Shown here one piece after another: positions 34,428-46,800 of a stretch of 64,000 nucleotides of DNA; the first letter of the stretch is position 1, and each line of letters starts with the position of its first letter. Location of the stretch: contig NC_081819.1 of assembly GCF_030704535.1 (NCBI RefSeq), forward strand, positions 22,106,001 to 22,170,000. Reading direction: 5' to 3'. The notes under the pieces are model-generated. The model did not search any database. It had not been told where the DNA came from and worked only from the letters and a program-made list of their open reading frames with translations. The DNA is from Vitis vinifera. Its lineage: Eukaryota > Streptophyta > Magnoliopsida > Vitales > Vitaceae. The position numbers and the translations under genes are program-made.

Positions 34428-35376
34428 TCAGAAGACATCAGAGAGAGTAGGGAGCTTGATCTCTCCTTTCCTGGAAAGAGGAATAGTGAAGTCACCAAAG
34501 AGAGGAAGATCAATGGTCAGACCCAAGTCCAGCTGGTAGTCGATGTCCCAATCGGCGCCGATGTCCCTCACCAGGCTCACCAGTATGTTGTGCGGCACCT
34601 TCACCGGCACCTCCAGCACTGTCTTCTCGTTCCCCGGCAGTGACCCTGGGTCCTCCATCTTCCCCGACGCTATCACCCTGCAAGTTTTTTTAATTTCTTC
34701 CCAACATTAATTTCAACCACAGAATTTTTTCAAAAAAAAATTGTAAATTGGGCTTTTACATAAAGATGTATGTAAAAGAGAGCAGAATCCAAATGGGTAT
34801 TTACTATTTAGTCCAACAATCCACAGAAGAAGGCAACTGATCCAAACATCGCCTTGTTCTTGTTCCTTGCCGGATCAAGATCAGAACGACGTCGTTTTAT
34901 CACCCTCATATGAATGGAAAGGACTTCAGCACAAACGACGTCGTTATGTCCGGCATGACAGGTTTTCCATAAAAGGAAAAATGAAAAAAGGAAACCTTCT
35001 ATCCTTTTCCGGAATCCGACAGATATCAAACGACGCCGTTTTGAAAAACATTACAAGTCAAACCTCTACCCAGGAAACAAGGAGCAAAACAACACAGAGA
35101 GGATACCACACGACGTCGTTGAGCAGATCGGAGAAAAAAGAGAGGAAGGAAAAGGGAATCGAGATCAAACCTGTCGGCACTTTTGAAGGTGTAAGAGATC
35201 TCGCAAATGGGAATAGCAGTCCCATAGGGGTTGCTCACTGAGACCTTGGCGTTGTACGTCACCCCCTCCCGGCTCACGTCTTTGAAATCCACGTCGTCGA
35301 GGTTGGCCTCCGGCTTCTTTATATTCGCCACCTTCTCCGCCACAAAGTTCTTCGCCTTATCGAGCAGCTGCGACAT
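34428..35376 (-). CDS. LEA14-type desiccation-related protein, gene C
   Basis: Two exons, 35,376-35,171 (206 nt) and 34,677-34,428 (250 nt), same splice phase as A and B but with a longer intron (493 bp). The product is 151 residues and starts MSQLLDKAKNFVAEKVANIK, closest of the three to Arabidopsis LEA14 (At1g01470), with DDVDFKDVSREGVTYNAKVS, NPYGTAIPICEISYTFKSAD and GADWDIDYQLDLGLTIDLP. It is one codon shorter than A and B because one Ile is absent in the first exon. The intron contains four AACGACGTCGTT-type palindromes. The promoter has a TATA box (TTATAAA, 35,471-35,477) and a perfect G-box (35,499-35,506), which would suit ABA or drought induction. Likely the least diverged member of the array; the other two look like derived copies. 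Confidence 0.94.
34885..35120. repeat. Four AACGACGTCGTT-type palindromes in the LEA14-C intron
   Basis: AACGACGTCGTT at 34,885-34,896 and 34,934-34,945, AACGACGCCGTT at 35,029-35,040 and CACGACGTCGTT at 35,109-35,120. A fifth exact copy lies in the gene A intron (23,833-23,844). Each has an ACGT core. See findings. Confidence 0.9.
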
Positions 35377-35470
35377 GGCTACCTCCACAATCTTCACGGA
35401 CAAAAGAAGAAAAAAAACAAATTCACAGTTGGAGAGACGGGTATGGCGGAGAACACCAGATAGAGGCCAG

Positions 35471-35506
35471 TTTATAAGGAAGATGAAGTGGGTTCCTGAC
35501 ACGTGT
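35471..35506 (-). promoter_or_regulatory. LEA14-C core promoter: TATA box and G-box
   Basis: On the minus strand ACACGTGT (35,506-35,499) lies about 22 bp upstream of TTATAAA (35,477-35,471), which lies about 95 bp before the ATG. ACACGTGT is a palindromic G-box/ABRE core bound by bZIP factors. A and B have a TATA box at the same place but a TGACGTC motif instead of the G-box. Confidence 0.6.
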
Positions 35507-35579
35507 ACTATGGGATTATCCGTGGGCGATGCGTGTATGTTTACCTTTTCCGCGTTCAGAGATCTGTGATGTTGATTTT

Positions 35580-36210
35580 TGTGGTATTGATTGAGATTTG
35601 ATTTGCCGGCATGCTATTATTTTCAAATGGTAAATGCAGCCTTGCCATATCTGCGCCACCATATTGGGAATAAATGTGCATATTTCTTAATTTAGAATCA
35701 AGTTTATTTATTTAATTTTTAAAACTAAGTAGAATTTTAGGAATTAATACACTTTACTCCTTCAACCCGTTTAAAATAAAACACATTACATTTCAAACTT
35801 CACACTTTATCTTTTTCGGTGAATGTTACTAGTTTCAATTGACGAAAATATAACATATATTTAAATTTTTTTGGTTTAAAAATTTAAAAATTTATCCTTA
35901 ATCGATCAGTCACTTATACAATAGGTGACATTTTCATTCATTAAAACCAATACCGTCTAAAAAAATTTGGAGTGTAATGTGTTCGATTTTATACTAGAAG
36001 GACAATATACAAATTATGGGATAGATTATGAGGGTAAAATGGATTAAATCATAATTTTTTTTTCTAACTTTCCATTTAATGATTCCATGAATTCCAACTA
36101 CTTTATGCTTCTTTAATGCAAGGTCTTTTGACTTGGACATTGCTTTCAACTCAACCATTTTGGCATCCAACTTGGATCCAACAATACTTTCTACATCCTA
36201 GAACATCTAG
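35580..36210. other. Intergenic spacer
   Basis: Upstream DNA of LEA14-C; AT-rich, no ORF or repeat that I can name. Confidence 0.4.
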
Positions 36211-36214
36211 GTTA

Positions 36215-36490
36215 TGTCTGGTTCTGAAAAAATATAAAGGAAATAAAAAAAATGTAAATAAAATTATTTTCTCATGTTTGGCTATTCTATAAAATATTTA
36301 TAAATAAATAAATAAATATAATTAAAATTAGTTAGAAACTTACATATTTTAAATTTATTTAATCTTTATGTTAATGAGTTAAGATAAATAAAATGAGTTT
36401 GAAGTAGCAAATAAAAATAATTTATCATCTTTAATTATATTTTTTTTCCTTTGCATTTTCCCTTAAATTTTCCGAGAACCAAACATAATT
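36215..36490. mobile_element. MITE, left member of an inverted pair
   Basis: Runs from TTATGTCTGGTTCTGAAAA to TTTTCCGAGAACCAAACATA, so the ends are inverted repeats. The interior includes AAGATAAATAAAATGAGTTT and TTTAATCTTTATGTTAATGA. The unit at 36,750-37,075 carries the same interior in reverse orientation. Confidence 0.6.
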
Positions 36491-36749
36491 CTAATCTCAT
36501 GCTTTGAGTTATTTTCGACCAAACCTTCAAATATATCAATAGCTACGCCAACAAAAGTTTCTCAATACAACAATGTGGTTTTTAAGGTATCAAAGGTTGT
36601 AATCTCGACATTTACTATATTTATTGCTCACTTTGTTTTTATTGTTCAATGTTGTAATTGTTTTGATGAAAAAGTTAATCTTTAGAAAAATATCTTTATA
36701 GTAATATGGAAAGTTTTTTCAAGCAATCATGATCTTCGACATTTATATG

Positions 36750-37075
36750 TTTGATTATTGGAAAATTCGAGGAAAAATGCAAAGAAAATAAAATAGAGAA
36801 GAAAAGTAAAAGGAAAGAAAAAATGAAGGAAAATAAAAAATAGAGTTAAATATGATAAATTATTTTTATTTGTTATATCAAACTTATTTTATTTATTTTA
36901 ATTCATCAGTAAAAAGATTAAATAATTTTAAAATGTATAAGTTTCTAACTAATTTTAATTATATTTAATTTTATTTGAAGTATTTTATGAGACAATCAAA
37001 CATGAGAAAATCATTTTCCTTAACATTTTTTTTATTTCCTTTATACTTTCCGGGAACAAACATAACCTTAAGGTT
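36750..37075. mobile_element. MITE, right member of an inverted pair
   Basis: Runs from ATGTTTGATTATTGGAAAA to TTTCCGGGAACAAACATAAC. The interior is the reverse complement of the neighbour unit (for instance TTTAATTCATCAGTAAAAAG against CTTTATGTTAATGAGTTAAG). The two units are separated by about 260 bp, upstream of PIAL copy A. Confidence 0.6.
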
Positions 37076-37300
37076 AAAGGGGAAGGTGTTCTCTCATGTT
37101 TGGCAAGGTCTAAAATGGTAGAGAAAAGATCCTATGGAATCCATGGAAAGGGGTTTATTAGAACTTGACTCCTCGAGTTGCTAACATAAAGACTTTAGTA
37201 GTACTAACGTGAACAAGTCTCAAGACACTCACCCTCCTCCCATATCTTCTCTTTTCCTTTATCAACTATTACATGGGTGAACAAAGCAGGCTCAAAAATA

Positions 37301-37341
37301 GCGGGCCTGAATTCAGTTTCATGGCCCAAAATTAGCGGGCC
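37301..37341 (+). promoter_or_regulatory. Site II-like cluster upstream of PIAL copy A
   Basis: GCGGGCC (37,301-37,307), TGGCCCA (37,322-37,328) and GCGGGCC (37,335-37,341) sit within 41 bp, about 510 bp before the ATG. GGGCC/GGCCC motifs are TCP-type site II elements of broadly expressed plant genes. AAATAGCGGGCCTG and AATTAGCGGGCCTG are a short direct repeat. Confidence 0.4.
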
Positions 37342-37844
37342 TGGTGTTAGGAATTCTATTTTTAGTTTTTTCTCTCTCTTGGGATTTGAGCCTTTTATTT
37401 AATTATTTATTATTTTATTTAATTTGAATTTTATGGTAACAAAATAATTTATTAAAAGCCTTTCTATTTATAAAAAAAATACCATAATAATAGTACCACG
37501 CAGAAGTTTTATACCCCCTTCTTGATCATATTATTTATAATTGCATATATTAAAATTTTTATTAATTAATTTTATTTTCAAAATTTTATTTAAATATTTT
37601 TATAGTGATTTTTCATAATTTTTAATTTTTAATTTTCTCTTAATATTTGCAAAAAAATTGAATAATTGATATGTCTATAATATTTTGGTGTAGGTCAGCG
37701 TCAGTGGCAATCACAGAGTTGCAGCGAGAGATTGAGGGTATTTTAGTAAATTCAGTACCGACTTTTGACTAAAACTCGGATTCTCGTCAGCATACTTGTA
37801 TTATTTGTATAAGACTAAGAGAGACAGTGAGGGGGTTTCGTGGG

Positions 37845-40800
37845 ATGGCGGGAATGAGTTATACGGACGACGGTGGCCGTGGCCGGATAAGGCCGGCGTC
37901 GCGACTGGTGGCGACGGTGGCGGATCTACTTGCGATGCACATTCAAAACGGCCACCCGTTGGATTCCGCTGAGGTCGCCGATCTCTTCCTCTCGCTGGCC
38001 AGGTTTCGCTCGAGCTTTGTTTTTCTCTGTTTATCTTTCCGTGTATACGTGTTTGTGAGAAGCGAAACGCTAGGTTAGAAATGGAGAATTCTCAATTCTT
38101 AATTCGGCTGTTTTCCTCCGATTGATAGTCTGTTTCCGAGAAATACTCAGTGAACTATTCTGACAATGTTTTCTGAAAATTTTGGGAGCGAGGTCTCCTT
38201 TTTCTTGACGACTTTGAAAAGCAGATTTCGAATTAAATAAGTGTTTTTTTTTTTCGTTTTTAGTAATCGAATAGAAAATTGTTATTAAAATTGCGACTTT
38301 GTCCAAGGTGTGGAGCTAGGAGTAGGATTCAGGAGGATATGATAGAGATTACTTTTAGGGGGGCAAATGTGAGCCAAAAAGCAACATTTGGCTTACTGGT
38401 TGGTTTGTCTCTCTTTGAAACTGAGGTCATAGGACGAAAACCTGCAATACGAAATTTTTTTATCTTTCTACTAAGTTGCTTTATTTTCTCGTTCAAATGT
38501 ACAGTGAGCCTCGAGAACGCCATTTGGTGACTAAAATGAGAAATTCTATACTTAAAAAAAATGCAGAAAAGGAAAATAACACCGAAAGTTTGTTTTCTGG
38601 GGAGTTATCGAAGAAAAAAAGATTCACGAAAATGAGCTGCCTTAAGGATTGTGAAGTTGTTATTTTTGCATTTGAAAAAGTTTCAGCTTTATTGGCAGTG
38701 AAAATACCGACTTTTGGCTGGTTACATTGAGTTCCCAGTTTTTAGATTGATTCAATCTCTTAGTCCTTGTTTCTGGACAGTGAATTTAAAAAAAAATAAA
38801 AATTCTGGATTACTTAATACCAACAGTGGAGTAGTTGAACTGATTATGCTTTGTATCTCAATATTACTAACTATGCTTAACCAATATTTTCTTTGTCAAT
38901 TATAGAGGTATTGATCATGCAGTTGCAAACAATGAGATTCCTTCAAGAGCTCGAGATTTACCTTTCCTGTTAAAGCAGGTGATGCTTTAGTATTATTTAT
39001 AACATGCGACAATACTTTATAATCTGGATTCATTCCATACAGTGATGGTACCACCACTTGCATGGACAGTCTTATTGACCTGTCAGATGATGGCCCATGA
39101 TCTTCCATTGTGATATAAAATTCAATTTGTTTGTTTTTTCAAACAAACTGCAGTTCAATGAGAAATTACAATAAGTGTGTTTGTATCCACATCTTATATA
39201 TAATTTTTTTTTGTATGTTTACCCCTTCGAAAATGCCTGGTTATCCAGTTTAGGGAGCTTTCTAATTAATAATTACACAAAATAATTCTGAAAGCAGTAT
39301 ATATATATATATATTATTGCAAGCAATAATTTCCCGAAACTGGTTATCATTCTCAGTTTATTGTCTTATTCGTTGAAGGTACTTAGACGTATGAATGATT
39401 CCTCTCTCCAAGCGGTTGCAATGGTGCTTATGATTTCTGTCAAGGTATGCATGGCTTCTTTTATCTTTCAATAATTAGTAGTCAAATCTTCATCTAAACT
39501 GTCACTAATTGTCGGTGGACACTCAACGTGCTCAGCTTATTAGCAATATAGAGAATACCAAGAATTTGCATATTGAGACATGACTAATTTGGGATATGAT
39601 ACCTTTTTGGTTGGTTGCTATGGGATTTTTGGAAACGGGTTATTCTATAAAGGTTGAGACTGTGTTTATGTAAGGTTCTTAAATTTAGGAGGCTAGCCAT
39701 GTAATGCAGTTTTAGGTAATAGCAAAGTAGAGAGAGAGGCAAGAGGGCATTGGAGGGAATAACAATGAAATCAAAGAGGGAATTTTAGGAGAAAGAGAAT
39801 CTCTTCTTGTTTCATTTGGCTGGAAATGAAGTTTTTTTTATTATTCACAATGATGTGAAAGTATTTGGAGATAAAATGTGCCCCAATGATAATAACACAG
39901 TGGTTCTTTTGGTCCCTAAGGCAAGGTGTATCAGGTGTCATGCTAGTGCAGAACACATGACACTCTGATTGTTCATACCACAGTGAAGCTCACTTGTCAG
40001 AAGTTGGATATGTGCCATGCAATGATTGATTTACATGGACTTTTCAAATTGGGAGATCAACATACTTGGTAGCTGAATAAAATTTAGCTAATGTCTTCCA
40101 TTGGGCTTGGCATGTGTCTGCAGGCCCTTGGAGCAGTTATGGCCTTGAGCCATACTATTTCCTTAGATTAGAGACTAGGTTAGCAAACCAAGGATAAAAA
40201 TGTCGGTTATCACGGACATATCGGTGCTTCAATTTTACGGATATATCGAAGATATATCGACGGATATTTTGGAAAAAAATATCAATAGGCCTAAAATTGA
40301 TCAAAATTTATAAAAATATAAGAAAAACTTCATAAAAATGTAATTAGAAGTATAATAGATATTTTAAAGTTGTTTTATTAAAGAATTTGATATATGTATA
40401 ATACGATTTATCATATTTGATAATAATATTGTATGCATCAATAAAAATATGAATTGTATAAGTGTTATGATATTTGATTATAATATGTCTAATTTTAAAA
40501 TATATATTAATATTAAAATTATGATTCATTTAATTCAATTGTATTAAATGATATAAAATAAATTGTGATATATGTAGAATTTTTTAATATTTAATTAATC
40601 TATTAATGATATTAAAAACACTATGAAGAAAATTATCATGATAATTTTTATATTTTTGGTAATCAATTAAAAGAAATTTTTGCATTTAATTATAAAATTA
40701 TTATAATTAATTTGCTCTCTAAAATATTCTTTTAATATTTTCTTTATATGACGACTTTGAATATATATCTTTAGTGCCTTATATTCAACAAGGGGCAAAC

Positions 40801-43800
40801 TTGCCCTGGTGGTAAGGTGGCCTGATCCCCAAACCTTTTGTTTGGGTTCGAGTCCCCTTAACAATAGAAATTGGAATTTTTGAGGAGCACTGTAGCGGGG
40901 GGCAGTGTAGCATGTTTGACCCCATTGACCCACGTTGACCCAAATATCGTTTCTATAACCTCCGATACATGATATATTGGCGATATATCTCCGATATATC
41001 TTGATATTTTCTTCCATGTAGCAAACTAATACCGGTAGAGGTGTTAGGGCCTTGGATTATATTAGTGGGAATTTAGTTCCCATTTTTCATATTTGTTACT
41101 GTGATTGTAGTTGGGTTTTTTGTTTAATTTCTTCTCCTGTTTTTTTTCTTTGGTCCGTTATTGTTATGTAAATTTCTTATTTGTAGCATAATATTTATTT
41201 CTTTAAAGAAGACTTGCACAATTTTAAAAATATTTGCAATATAATAGAAACTTTAATTAGAAAATAAGAATTTACTGTGTTCCATGCTATGTGAAGTGCT
41301 ACATCAACTAAATACATGTCTTGATCACTATTGATGGGAACCTTTACTGTGACTTGTATTTTTTTTTATAAGAATTTTTTTTTTCTTTTTTCATTTTTTT
41401 GTCCCCTTTGGGATTTGAACCCGGAACCTCTTAGAAACCCACCCCAACCCTTTACCTCTTGAGCCATGCCTCAATGGCTATTACAACGCATATTTTAGTT
41501 GGAAACATGTTCAACGCATATGCTTGCTTTGCAGGCTATTTAACAAAGGATATTGCCTAACCTAATGATTCACCGTGTTTGTGTCGAGCAACTTCTTATG
41601 AGGGGGGTAATGTTGTCTTTGTGGAAATTCATACATGAGAGAGAGAGAGATTCAGTGACCTAAGGATTCTCTTTGAAGTGATTATGGAAAAGTAGGATAT
41701 GGAGTGCTCATATGAGAAATATAGAAAACCTTACCCTATTAGTCATCATCTTTGACAAATAGGAAATCAGCAAGGAAAATAAATTTGGTAGAATCAATAC
41801 AATGGCGGTAGGGAACTTGCTGATGTGCTTTTGGTGTTCAGGTGGTTTTGCATACTTGTGTGGTCTATCCTTAAGGCATCTAGGTGAATTCCCCACCTCA
41901 CCCATCTGGCTTTGATGTTGAGTGAAAGACATTTGACATGGTTCAACTAAGTGAAGTTATTTTGTATATTTTTTTTATTCATATATTCACCGTCTCTCTT
42001 TTGATTTCTATTTTTTGTTGAACACAAGCTTACCAGGATTTCTTATTCCAAGTTAGAAAATTTCCACAATTTCTTTGCTATGATTCCAAAGCTATTGGAT
42101 ATTTTGAAGTTATGTTTTTGTTTACCTGGAATTGTTGGGAAGTGTTTTAAATTCTTAAGTGAAATATATTTCTTTTTTGTAGAAAGAATATTATATAAAA
42201 TATTCTTTAAGTTCATATGTGATTGTAATTAGATTCTTATAGAATAAGTAAGAATGTCTCTATAAATATTCTAGGTCATGAGGGGCAAATGTTATAAGAA
42301 AGATATGGGCTTGTGAAGACTATATGTATAGGATCATGGTTGAAAATTTCGAATAATTTTGGCAAAATTTCGGATATCGGTGACTAGCGAAACGAAACGG
42401 GTAGATGAAAAATTGGTGAAGCGAAAAATTGGCGAGTTTCACCAAAATATTGGTGAGTGCCGATTAATAGGCGAAACAGTGAAAAAATCACCGGATTTTG
42501 CGAAATTTCGGTTAAAAATCACTGATTTTTTTAATTTTTATTTTTTGGGGTGGGCAGTTTTTTGGGGTTGGCAGCTGTTAGGCTGTTTTTTTGGGGCTGG
42601 CGGTCAAGTTGATTTTTTGGGGCGACGGTCAATGAAAAACTTAAAATTTTGGCTTGGTAAGGCAGGAACTTGAACCCACGCCAAAAACAACCTTTCACAA
42701 CCCTGCTCACCATTGGGCTAACGTACCTTATATTATATAATATGCACTAGAATAAATATATATTAACACCGTGATAAAAACAAAATATTTTAATAAACAA
42801 ATTAATTCTAATTATTTGATTTTTAAATTTAATTTAATTGACCACTAAAAATATAAAAATTATGGTGATAATTTTCTTAACTTTTTTTATATCATTTATA
42901 TATTAATTAAATATAAAAAATATAAAAATTAAAAAAAATTATGCATATATCATCATTTATTTTATATCATTTAATACAATTGAATTAAATGGATCATAAT
43001 TTTAATATTAAATGTATTTTAAAGTTAGACATATTATAATTAAATATCACAATATTATTGTGAAATAATATTTAATAATAAATGTACACTTATAAAATTT
43101 ATATTTTTTATCGACGCATATGATATTATTATCAAATATGATAAATTATATCATACATATATCAAATTCTTGAACAAAACAAATTTAAAATGTCTACTAT
43201 ACTTCTAATTACATTTCAATGAGGTTTTTCTTAAATTTTCATGAGTTTTTATCAATTTTAGGCCTACCGATATTTTTTTCCAAAATATTCGCCGATATAT
43301 CCGATATATTTGTAAAATTGAAGTACCGATATATTTGTGATTACCGATATTTTCATCCTTGTATATGATAAAGATGTGAGGAAGAGTAAGATACACTTGG
43401 TCGAGTAAGAGAGCTTGTGTTTCAAATTTTAGATGCGAGGAAGAGTGAGAGACACCTAATGGAGTAAAAGGACTTGTGGTTCAAGATGGAGATACAAAGA
43501 GCGGGAAAATGTGGGATGTTTTGGGACCTAATTATTGTATTTGTCTATATTGTTTGGAATATTCTTTATTGTATAGTGGGATATTATCTCTCATCTGTGA
43601 AGGTAGGTTGGCCGAACTACATTAAAACCCCATACCCCTTTGTGTGTGGATGGTTTTATTTTATGTTCTTCTATTAATATGTTTGCATCAAAGCTTTTGC
43701 TGGCACAATAAGTGGTATCAAAGTTCTGGTGATACAACAAGAATTTCATACTAAGATGTAGTTTTCTATATCTATGTCTTTTGGCAGAATGCTTGCAAAA

Positions 43801-46800
43801 TTGGATGGTTTCTTGATCATGATGCTACTGATCTTCTAACATTGGCGAAGGAGGTATTGATAATTTCTTCTCAATCTTTTGATTAGTGTTGGGTGATTTA
43901 TTTGCTGTTTATCACTAATGATCTTCTATCTGTTTCTTATATTAGTCTTTGTCTTTGTGCCACTTTAGATAGGGAAAATCTTCTCTACTATGGAGGATAT
44001 CAATGCTGAACCACACTACCCTCTACCCAGTGTTTCAAAGATCATGTCGAGGTATGAAATTCTCTTGATTTGCTTGTGCAAGGTTTAAATTTCTTGTTTT
44101 TGGAGGATGTTACGTACTTGAATGAGACCTTTTCTGAGGATATTTCTGTTTGGCATAATAAATTGCAGCTTTAAAAAGAGACAAATTGTTCCGAAAATGT
44201 GAATAATTGGGTACATGTGATGAGAATATAGCCGTAATAGTCTTGTCCAATAAGTGAGAAAATGTTTGCAAGGAAGATGATGATTTGGCATTCACATACA
44301 GCACTTGGATTTATGCAATTTTTTAATCAATTCTGCAAAACAATGTGATTGAGAGCTTTGTTAGACCAATTGTGTTGAAATGCTCAGTTAGCAAACAGGT
44401 TAGAGGTTTTCTAGTGTTTGACTCTAATCACGTAACATTTTGTAAGTAAGCTGACAAAAAGATCATATTAAAGTGTAATTTTTTACTTCAGTCTGTTTTA
44501 GTTTGACCTACTTCAATGCATGTACCACAACATTGAAAACTTCTTTGATGAAAACTAAGCCTATGACATGTCATGGAATTTGATTGATGTTTTGTGATGT
44601 GAGAGGGGGAGTTAGTATATTTTATTCTCTAGATCAAAAGTGATGTAAGATGTGTAATTTTCACAAACTATTGTTCATTTATTGCATTTTTGTGTTAGTT
44701 TCTCCTCCTGAGAGTTTTATCTGTCTGAAAATTTCTTTTGATTGTCTTCCCCAGTGGAACTCCCTCTAGTTTTCATTATTAAAGGGAAAATCTCCTCTTT
44801 ATGTGAATTTTCTTGAAATTCTCCCTCTTTAAGCTTGAGGTGGCTTTTGCTATTTTCTTCTTTCTAGATGAGGCCCGAATCTTTGCTCATTGCTTATGTA
44901 CATAGACTACTTATGAGAATAACATAACCTCACTAAAACACGTATTCTTTAGAGGCTTGGATGTTTGGTCTGACTTTTTGAGTATGGAGGTTTTTTCTGA
45001 TTATTGAAAGAACTTTACAGTCTGGTTTGCAACTAAAGTGCAAGGTTTGAGATCTAAAAGCTCTTTCAGTATAGTTGGGCGTGAAATGCTTTCGTATAAG
45101 AGCTTTTATGAAAGAGAATTCATAATTTAATTTTTTTTTTCTTCTAAGTTTCAAATAGAAACCTCTTTTTTGTAGTGATCTTTTTGAGGAAGTATTTTTC
45201 TAGAAGTTATAGTTGTTTAAATCAGGCAATATTATGGGTTGGAAAAAAATCTTGTCAGGAAGTTAAGATTAGTCCTTTTTTGGGCTATAACTTATGTTGC
45301 CTTACAAATCATTGGACAAACTTTTTTTTTTTTGGTTTGGAAATAGAAGATTTTTCGCTTATCTTTTATAAAAATGTTTTTTATCCTAGAGCTTCTCGAG
45401 GTTTTTTTGATTGTTGAGATTATTATGTTATGTGGAGTCTGATGGTATCTGGCAAGATTGCATTCCAAGGTTGGGAGCCCCATAAGATTGTACAATGTTG
45501 CTTACAACCTTTTGGGATATTATGTCACTTTACATTGATTATGAAATCTATGATTTATAGGGCAAAACAGGCTCATTAGAAATCTTCAAACATTATAGTG
45601 TCATTTCTAGAGGCCTTTTGTCAGTGATTATGAATTTGATTATGTTCTGAATCCAAGTTGTCTGATTTTAATTCATCTCTTATTTTTTGTTCTATATAAT
45701 TGGATGGATTTGTTGTTTCAATCTTAAGAGGAGTTAAATGTTGCAATTGAAGATATTAAATGTGCAATATTTTCATCACTGAGTTTTTGAATCAATTACT
45801 TCTTTATTCTCTCTCATTCTGTTTGTGTGCTTCAAGATACTATCCACGATTAAGGATGGGCCATGTCCTTGCTTCTCTTGAGGTCAAGGTAGATTTCTGC
45901 ATCAAATTTATTTATTTTTCCTCTTTTCTCTTTGAATTGCCAGAAGTCTTAAAAAAATTTTTGGTTGTCTTGTAGCCTGGATATGGGGCTTTTGTGATTG
46001 ACTTCCATATCACAAGGAGTATGGTGTCTCCTGCACAAAAACACATAGTAAGGATGTCCTGAAGTTAAACTGGCCATTATTTATGAAGTGTAATGCAGTT
46101 TAGTCACAGAAAACCTTCCTAGAAGAATATTTATTTGATCTCCCTTTCAATCTTATGATACTTATCATGCAATATATTTGTGAGCCACTGTCACTTCCTT
46201 CTCAAATACACTCATTTCTTTTTATTTTTCAACACTTACCATCTAGGTTCCAGGATGTTCCTCTTGACATATACTTTCTACCCATTTTTTGTACCCATTC
46301 CTCATAATGATGACCTCTCTGTTTCTTCTGGTCCTGGGTATTACTATGTTTAGAATGTGTCTAAATTTCTAACTTTTGTCATAAATGATTTGTTCAATTT
46401 TTTTCTGTCAGACAATTTGCTAATGTATCACATGCATTATATTTGATACTGCTAACAGAGGACATGGCATATGTGTGTGAGTGTGTGCATGCACTCACGT
46501 GCACACATGTGTGTAATCTAGTGGCTATCAGCTCAACGACTTTCCTTACATCTTTCTTAATGGAAATCTTTAGGGCCTATGGCAGGGATGGCAGGGGCCA
46601 ATATATATATATATATTCTGTTTTATATACATACTTGGGATTTATTGGATTGACTGTGCTATCTTCTAATTTTACATATTTCACATGCAGTGCTTATTTG
46701 TTGCTCAAACAGATAATATGGACACATCATCTTGTATTGTGACTCCACCTCAAGTCAAGTATGGTTCACTCTCTTCATGATATTCCAAAGAATAGACTGA

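Noticed and set aside
38279-38530. ORFs in PIAL-A intron 1
   Set aside because: The exon 1 donor and exon 2 acceptor match copy B exactly, so these are intronic chance ORFs.
42359-42673. A 104-residue plus-strand ORF in PIAL-A intron 3
   Set aside because: It lies within the nested hAT-like element and shows no transposase or other domain.
43474-43677. A 67-residue plus-strand ORF with hydrophobic residues
   Set aside because: Translation of Copia LTR sequence just before the LTR end and primer site.
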